From assembly GCA_011032825.1 (NCBI GenBank), contig JAADJZ010000038.1, positions 124,001 through 188,000 on the forward strand: a stretch of DNA of 64,000 nt. The letters are read 5' to 3'. Numbering within the stretch: the stretch's first letter is position 1; the number at the start of each line of letters is the position of its first letter. Made by a program: the position numbers and the translations under genes. Origin of the DNA: Massariosphaeria phaeospora. Lineage: Eukaryota; Ascomycota; Dothideomycetes; Pleosporales. Below are positions 58,336-64,000 of the stretch, one piece after another. The notes beneath the pieces were generated by a model, which saw nothing but the letters and a program-made list of their open reading frames with translations, ran no database searches and had not been told where the DNA came from.

Positions 58336-59427
58336 GGGAGTAAAAGGGTGCCGGTTTCGAGTCAACGTTCTCCAACGGGGGTAGATTGGCTGCATGGAGT
58401 AAGGGGTAGTTAGTAATCAAGCCGTATTTCCCAATCAGGCAGTGCCGTGAATCTCCAGCAGTTCTAATAGTTTCTCGCCAAGTTTCGCTTCATATCTCGC
58501 ACCTGTTGCATGTTAATATGCCACGCCCGTAAAAGTTAGTATAGACCAGGATCCATATGGAGAACGCGGTCGGAGCTCCGTCTATGCAAAGCGTTGAATT
58601 CAAAACAACGCCTCGCCAGCAACGAGGTGGTTCCTGCTCGCGGACGGTCGACTGACTTGAACCTTTGGTTAAAGGAGCCGACAGTGCTGATTCCCAGCAC
58701 CGACGCTAGAGCTCCACCGTGGAATCGTGTTAGCACACCGTCAAACTACACAGAGTCTTCCATCCACATACTTCCGACGAAGAATAAACACGGCCCCGCT
58801 CAGCATAGCTCTTCTCGATGTACTTCTCGCTGTCGTTATTGTTCTCGTTATCGCGGCTCTCACTGTCAAGATTGTCAACACGCTATAGATAGAAATCATA
58901 CAGAACGTAGTTAGTGTTTGATACTCTCCAATCTTTCGATGTCAGTGCCCACAGCGCCAATTTCAGCACCGCGGCTGGAGCTTCGTCTGCGAATCACATT
59001 AGCACCGCCTGGCGGATACTGTAGGGGTTGATAGATTTGATCAATATACTTACAATAAAGATGAACTTGGCCCCGCTCAGAGTAGCATCCCCAGTCGTCG
59101 TCCTCGCCGCCCTCACGTCGAGGTCGACAACAGACTAGAGATATCATATCGAAAACGTAATATTGATATATATATATCCAGCATCCATCATCCGCTCTCC
59201 CAGCCAACGTATAAATCCTTTTGTGCACGGAACCCCCCTCCCACAGAACACACCAACAAAAACGAAAACAAAACAGTGAAAAAGAAAAAACCGTACCGCC
59301 GAACTCCATGGAAAATAGAATATACCGAGAAAAACGTATTTAGCCAGTACTTGCTGAACGGAAAGGAAAAATCGGACAAAAACGTTATATAGTCAGTGTG
59401 TTTGAAACCCCTCTCTTCTTCGAAAAA
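58336..59427. other. Convergent region with a diverged duplicated unit
   Basis: Contains two related blocks, 58695-58890 and 58964-59140, listed separately. Otherwise no gene. The right end is AT-rich with A-runs near 59260-59290, probably the 3' flank of the aminopeptidase gene. Confidence 0.5.
58695..59140 (+). repeat. Diverged tandem pair of ~200-bp units
   Basis: CAGCACCG.CGCT.GAGCT at 58695 matches CAGCACCGCGGCTGGAGCTT at 58964 (offset 269). Further on, GGCCCCGCTCAG at 58792 matches 59069 (offset 277). Both second blocks read into a short hydrophobic frame that ends in TAG: copy 1 LLAVVIVLVIAALTV, copy 2 MNLAPLRVASPVVVLAAL. The two units keep the same order of blocks but differ at many positions. 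This could be an old exon duplication or two relics of a tiny membrane-peptide gene. Confidence 0.6.
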
Positions 59428-62400
59428 TTACTGTCTCAACTCCGCGCTCTCCATATCCCGCTCCTTCTTCCACAGATCCTGCATCGTCAACCTTCTAGAA
59501 TCCGAGCCCTCATGCGGTAGTAGCGTTCGAGACAGGGGAGCAGCAGCGGGCAGCGAAGCACTCGGCCGGATCACTGTGTCGAAGAAGCGGGATTGCGAGG
59601 GGACTGGCGCAGGGCCACCGTTCTGAGGTGGGTACGTCGGGAGTGAGTAATCCGAGAGCCCATCTAAGCAGGTCCATGGAATGGTACACGCGCGCCTGGA
59701 CTCGATGCAAGCCTTGCACGGCAGCAACCGCGAGGCGCGTATGCATGGGATTTGTTTCTCGGCGCAGGCCGAGCAGGTTGGCGGTCGGGGCGCTGGGCTG
59801 GTGTCTGGATCCGTCTCCTTGAAGCCGGCTCTGTTTATATAGACAGTAGATGTCAGCGGTGTCGATAGTGGCGCTGCTTTCGTTGCTTCCCTCTGCAGCT
59901 CTGGCTGCCGGGCCTCCCGCACTAGGGTTTGCGTCTGCATGATGTTCTCCTGGCGCTTGCGCTCAAACTCGCGGAAGTCCCACTTTGGCCGCACCGCATC
60001 GACGGTGTCGCGAGGCGATGATGATGGAGAGTGCAGAGCTGGCACCGAATGCCGCGCAACCGGCGCTCTCGCAAAAGGATGGACCCGCTCGCGTTGCCGG
60101 TCGAGCGGACGCTCAGATGTTGAAATTGGATTTTGGCCCAGAGTCGTGGCCGCGGCGGGTACAGCGGGCGTATTGTAAGGTGCGTTTGCGTGGCGGGACT
60201 TTCGAGCGGGGCGTCGCCCGATTCCCCATGGATTTGCTCCGTGAATTGGAGCGATTTCTGGGAGTGGTTCCGGCTCTGACGTCAACCCGGATAGATACGC
60301 TGAATTTGTCTGCAACGGTGGCAGATTGCTAAGAGGGACCATGCACCTCAGAAGCGGAGTTTGGGAGGTACTCGGGGCTCTGTCCAGTGCCGAAGGTGCG
60401 GAATCTTGGAAGAGATGTGCACCCCACAGCGGATCTACAGGTAATGCCTCTCTGCCAGTGGTAGAGTTCACAGCAGCCCGATTGTTACTCGCCAGGTGAT
60501 GTATCTGCTCCTGATCTGCCTTCCGAGCCTGCTGCTTGGCTTTCATGGCCTGTTTCCTCCTCTGCCTGATAATATACAACTCCTCCATGCTCTGAGTGTC
60601 TTCTCTAAGCTCCTCCGGCTCAGTCTTGATTTCCATCGAACCGTGCGCTGACGTAGCCAGAGTCGCCCTCAAGCGATCAACACTCTGTACAAGGATCGTG
60701 CAGTTCTTGCAAGCAGGTTTGGCATCGTCTGACGGCGCGTTCGACGAAGACGTTGTCTTCCCGGACTCAGCTATGTACGCATGTTTGAATTCAGGTGTTC
60801 GAAGGCCGCAAACAGGTATTTGGGAGTCGTTACTCCCAAGTTTTCGTGAGTCTGTTCTCTTGCTCACGTTTCCATCCGTCGTCGCAGATCGGGGCATGAA
60901 ATTCGAATAGAGAGATGGGCCATCAAAAGGCTCGAAATCGACCGACCTCCGGCAAGGTGCAGTTTCTGACCTCAGGATTGGACGGAGGATCGGCTCAGGG
61001 GTGTGTCGGTCAATCCCCGGTGCCCGTCGAAGTGGCTTGTCTTCCACAGATTTGCTTTCTACAGCTGTGCTGGGGCTGGTCGTAGATGGCTGCTGAACGT
61101 TTTGACCTCGAATAATCTCAAGCATGGCCTCGCCTTTCGGTGCGGTTGTCAGATTCTCATGGCCTTTCGACGTAATGAGGATGTCGTCTTCGATACGGAC
61201 ACCGCCAACGGGAAGATAGCGGGCTACGATCTCAGTGTTGATATACTTTGAATGAATAGGCGAGTGGAGGTAAAACATGTCGAGTGCGTATGTGGAGAAG
61301 TAACTAAAAATGTATCAATAGCAGTACTAACAACACGAGGAAAAAGACTCACATTCCCGGCTCGACCGTAACCACCATACCCTCCTCGAGATGCCCACTC
61401 TGAGGGTCGGTTGGAGACATACACATCTCTCCGTCGTATACCGGAAGATGGAAATTCTCCGGAAAGAGTGAGGGAGCCTGGAATCATCAGCATACCTCCA
61501 ATACACCATGGACTCGACCCACCTTCTGATACTTCGGATTTCCCTTTGTCATCGACATCAAATCGCCCTGCCCAACATCGTGAACCTCAAGTCCAACATG
61601 ATGCCCTAAGCCATGCGGAAAAAATGCTCTCGAAGTGCCGGCATGGTAAATCTCCTCTCTCGTGCCATTGTGGAGGATACCCATCGCTAGCAGCCCGTCA
61701 ATGGCAATCTGATGGGCGCGAATATGCAGATCCAGATACCTCACGCCAGGGGCCAGCTTCTCTATACAGGCCTCCTGCATGCGCTGAACCAGACGATAGA
61801 TGTTCTTCGCCTCTGCACTCGGCCAAGCCCCTGACAGAGGAAACGTCCGGGTGATATCACTAGCATACAATTCAAACTCGCAACCTGCATCCAGACACAT
61901 GAGCTGGCGATTACCAAAATCTTCGTTGTTAGCATCGTAATGAAGCGTCCCCGCGTTCGGGCCGGACGCCGCAATCGGATCATACGCCTGCTGTTTTGCC
62001 TGCTTCGAGATGCACACGTCCATGAACAGCCCCTCAACCTGCGCCTCGTTCTTGAAGTTCAGAATATTAGCAAGAACTTCTTTGTGCGCATGCGAGCTGA
62101 TGTCGTTCGCTTTCCTAATCAGCTTGATCTCGTGCTCGTCTTTCACGACTCGCGCGAGATTCATCGCAGGCTGCAGCAACTCGGACTCGATGGGAAGGCC
62201 CGACACCAGCGGGTCTTGGAATGGGTGCAGGATGTACAACGGACCATGGCAGTACGTGGCCCAGTCCTGGAAGAAATGCTGCAATTCGTCGACGTAGTAG
62301 ACTTCATCAATGTCGTACTTGTCCAGAGCCTCGGCTGGATTGGAACCGCGGCCATTCCAGATGACGCGCTTGGGGTCGATTCGCGGGATGAAGAGCACCA

Positions 62401-62824
62401 GAGAGTCGTGCTGCATGTCGTATATCAGACGGCAGTCGGCCTCGTCGCAACTTCACTGCGTCAGCGCCACTACTCGCCACGCCAGAGGGAGCTCACAAAC
62501 CCGCTCAGATAGTAGAAGTAGCGCCGCTGCCGAAACGGCGCGGGCATGTCGCTGTCTTCATTATTCCGCGTGCTCTTGCCAGGCAGATAGACCAGGCCCA
62601 CGGACACGCCCAGTTTCTCCTGCACACGTCTGGCATGCTGCTTCGCTGTCATCTCGTCAGCTTCCATCTCGCCACACACCAGCGCAAGCAAACTCACCGG
62701 GATACTTCTCCAGCGGCGTCTCGGCCTCGAGATGGAACCAGTACTGCTGCTGCTCCCACTGCAGGCGCGCGGTCAGGTTACGCGCATCGAGCGCACTCGC
62801 GCGTGGATTGGCGTTGTCTTCCAT
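59428..62824 (-). CDS. pepP: Xaa-Pro aminopeptidase (M24B) with long Zn2Cys6-like C-terminal extension
   Basis: Metallopeptidase removing an N-terminal residue next to proline. Exons 62824-62698, 62645-62501, 62450-61523, 61477-61353, 61303-59428 (1066 aa, phases agree). Residues 1 to about 500 are a complete PEPP-type enzyme: YFYYLSGCDEADC; metal ligands in [18 protein letters not shown] (two Asp), [13 protein letters not shown] (His), [14 protein letters not shown] (Glu) and GGVRIEDD (Glu). The normal family end ([18 protein letters not shown], about residue 507) is followed without stop by about 560 residues: a disordered Ser/Pro-rich region, a charged [17 protein letters not shown] helix, and near 951-985 CX2CX6CX8CX2CX6C, the spacing of a Zn2Cys6 cluster. 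Whether the tail belongs to the same protein or an unseen splice or transcript end separates two genes is open. The intron 3' site at 62451-62453 is AAG. Confidence 0.88.
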
Positions 62825-63935
62825 CCTAATTCCCTCGCAGGCCGTCCAGTCCAGTGTATCCGTACGCAGGGACTTCCGGAAGTCGGGCCAGCTCAGACGG
62901 GAGGATACAGCAGCAGAGAGCGGGCAGCGCAGACTTGAAGCTCAATTAAGGACGTCGCGGCGTATTGACCGGTGAGCAGTGAACGGCGTCAAGTGGGGGC
63001 GACTTCCCTGCACAGGAGCGCCAAGCGAGCCTCCGGTGAAGACTGGGAAGGAGCAACACCAACCTTCCCCAGCGAAGACGCGCCCTTTTCGCCCCAACAC
63101 GCACCGACGGATAAGCGACAATGCTTCGATGCGGCGAATCCAGACGCATGCAGCGAGTGCGGCGAATATCTGCGAGAGCTGGTGAGATTGGGGAAGACGA
63201 GGCGTAAGAAGTCACCGGCCGTCAGATTGCCTGCCACATCGCCGTTTTCCAAGTCCCCTCCGGGCTACCCCGCGCCGCACTCGTCCACGGGTCTGACCGC
63301 TCCACAGCACCAACACCACGGCATGAATGACCACTACTTGTATTGCCCAGCCTGACTGTCCGTGTCTGTGTGCGTGACTCGTGCACCAGCTGCTCTGCCC
63401 TCCTCTGCTATCTCTGCTCTGCGCAACCAGGCTGCCCCGTTTCGCAGCACCGCTCGCAGCCAGCCACAGTGCGGCAGCGACAGACCGATTGGCGCCATCG
63501 GGCATTCGTGTTTCGGGCACAAAGAAAAGCAGACATGCGTGCTGAGAGGACGTGGCGACACAAGCAACGTGCTGATTGGACGAATTAGGGGGTAAGGTGA
63601 CCGGTCGCGGATTCTGGAAGCGAGGTCCTGTTCTTATACGAAGATGGAGATCTGACTACTGTCCGAATCCGATGCAGTGGCTGCTGGCATAGTCGACCGA
63701 CTTCATCTATAATTGCCCATGGTCTTTGCTTGGTTAGTCTCGCCGTGGTGGAGAATCGAGCCCGTGTCGATTGTGGCACAACCATGTACCCCGCTCGTAC
63801 AGCATCACAACCTCGCTGTTCAAATAGTGCACAGCAGGAGAAGAATATTGATCAAACGTCTGTAATTGCGTTACTACACCAACTCGTACTACGACCAGAC
63901 GTTTACCCAAGCCCAAACCATGGAAGTCCCTCATT
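62825..63935. other. Region upstream of the aminopeptidase gene
   Basis: A plus-strand frame at 62972-63355 contains DAANPDACSECGEYLREL, which looks protein-like. It has no ATG before it, only a GTG, so I leave it unannotated. The rest shows no gene. The leftmost part should be the aminopeptidase promoter. Confidence 0.4.
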
Positions 63936-64000
63936 ATGCGGCCAACGCTTGTTATGCCGCGATCCCTCGTCCGCAATCCTGATTTCAACGGTATGTATCT
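63936..64000 (+). CDS. Possible first exon of a gene running off the window
   Basis: ATG at 63936 opens MRPTLVMPRSLVRNPDFN, followed by a GTATGT donor at 63991. The basic, hydrophobic start without acidic residues could be a mitochondrial presequence. With only 55 nt of coding sequence this is a weak call; the next exon lies outside the window. Confidence 0.25.
   Translation, partial: MRPTLVMPRSLVRNPDFNGMY

Noticed and set aside
62972..63355. Plus-strand frame with CSECGEYLREL
   Set aside because: No ATG, a stop just upstream and no acceptor that clearly leads into it. Could be an exon, but not supportable from this window.
1..64000. CRISPR array, rRNA, intact transposon or secondary-metabolite cluster
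   Set aside because: None of the expected repeat-spacer structure, conserved RNA blocks, transposase/reverse-transcriptase motifs or PKS/NRPS backbone genes is visible. LYS2 shares NRPS-like domains but is primary metabolism.

Overview
This is a gene-dense piece of a filamentous ascomycete genome (Pezizomycotina; a Dothideomycetes placement is my inference). The evidence is short introns of about 45-110 nt with GT...AG borders and CTRAC-like branch sites, families found in mould fungi (cell-wall alpha-1,3-glucan synthase, fungal rhodopsin-like/PTH11-type membrane proteins, Zn2Cys6 regulator, DUF6604 protein, class V chitinase with CBM18), and alpha-aminoadipate lysine synthesis (LYS2). I found no rRNA, convincing tRNA, CRISPR array or intact transposon.

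Layout. 0.5-4.7 kb: oxysterol-binding protein of the Osh1/Osh2 type (+). 5.3-9.1 kb: LYS2 aminoadipate reductase (+). 9.9-10.9 kb: secreted-ectodomain, single-pass membrane protein (-). 13.0-14.7 kb: first rhodopsin-like membrane protein (+). 16.1-23.4 kb: 2401-residue alpha-1,3-glucan synthase (-). 23.4-27.0 kb: long stretch without a supportable gene but with two strong hairpins. 27.0-27.8 kb: short-chain dehydrogenase (+). 28.4-30.9 kb: two neighbouring paralogues with an F-box-like/2EXR-like N-terminus (-). 31.5-33.1 kb: Zn2Cys6 regulator (+). 34.6-36.1 kb: second rhodopsin-like protein (+). 36.8-37.7 kb: acidic low-complexity protein (-). 38.2-38.7 kb: old tandem repeat array. 39.1-43.4 kb: large modular chitinase (+). 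44.2-45.1 kb: coiled-coil protein with an apparent frameshift (-). 46.0-47.2 kb: F-box protein (-). 48.0-50.5 kb: DUF6604 protein (-). 51.3-54.3 kb: Sac2/INPP5F-like phosphoinositide phosphatase (+). 54.3-57.6 kb: gene-poor, with a decayed UPF1/NAM7-like helicase relic. 57.6-58.3 kb: small coiled-coil protein (+). 59.4-62.8 kb: Xaa-Pro aminopeptidase joined in frame to a long tail with a Zn2Cys6-like cysteine motif (-).

The genes do not form an operon or an obvious metabolic cluster. Two loose themes recur. One is the cell surface: glucan synthase, CBM18 chitinase, two rhodopsin-like receptors and a cysteine-rich ectodomain protein. The other is phosphoinositide/sterol traffic: the Osh protein, with PH domain and FFAT-like motif, and the Sac2-type phosphatase. 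Gene models were built by hand from reading frames, splice signals and family motifs. Exon borders given were checked for phase, but no RNA evidence was available.
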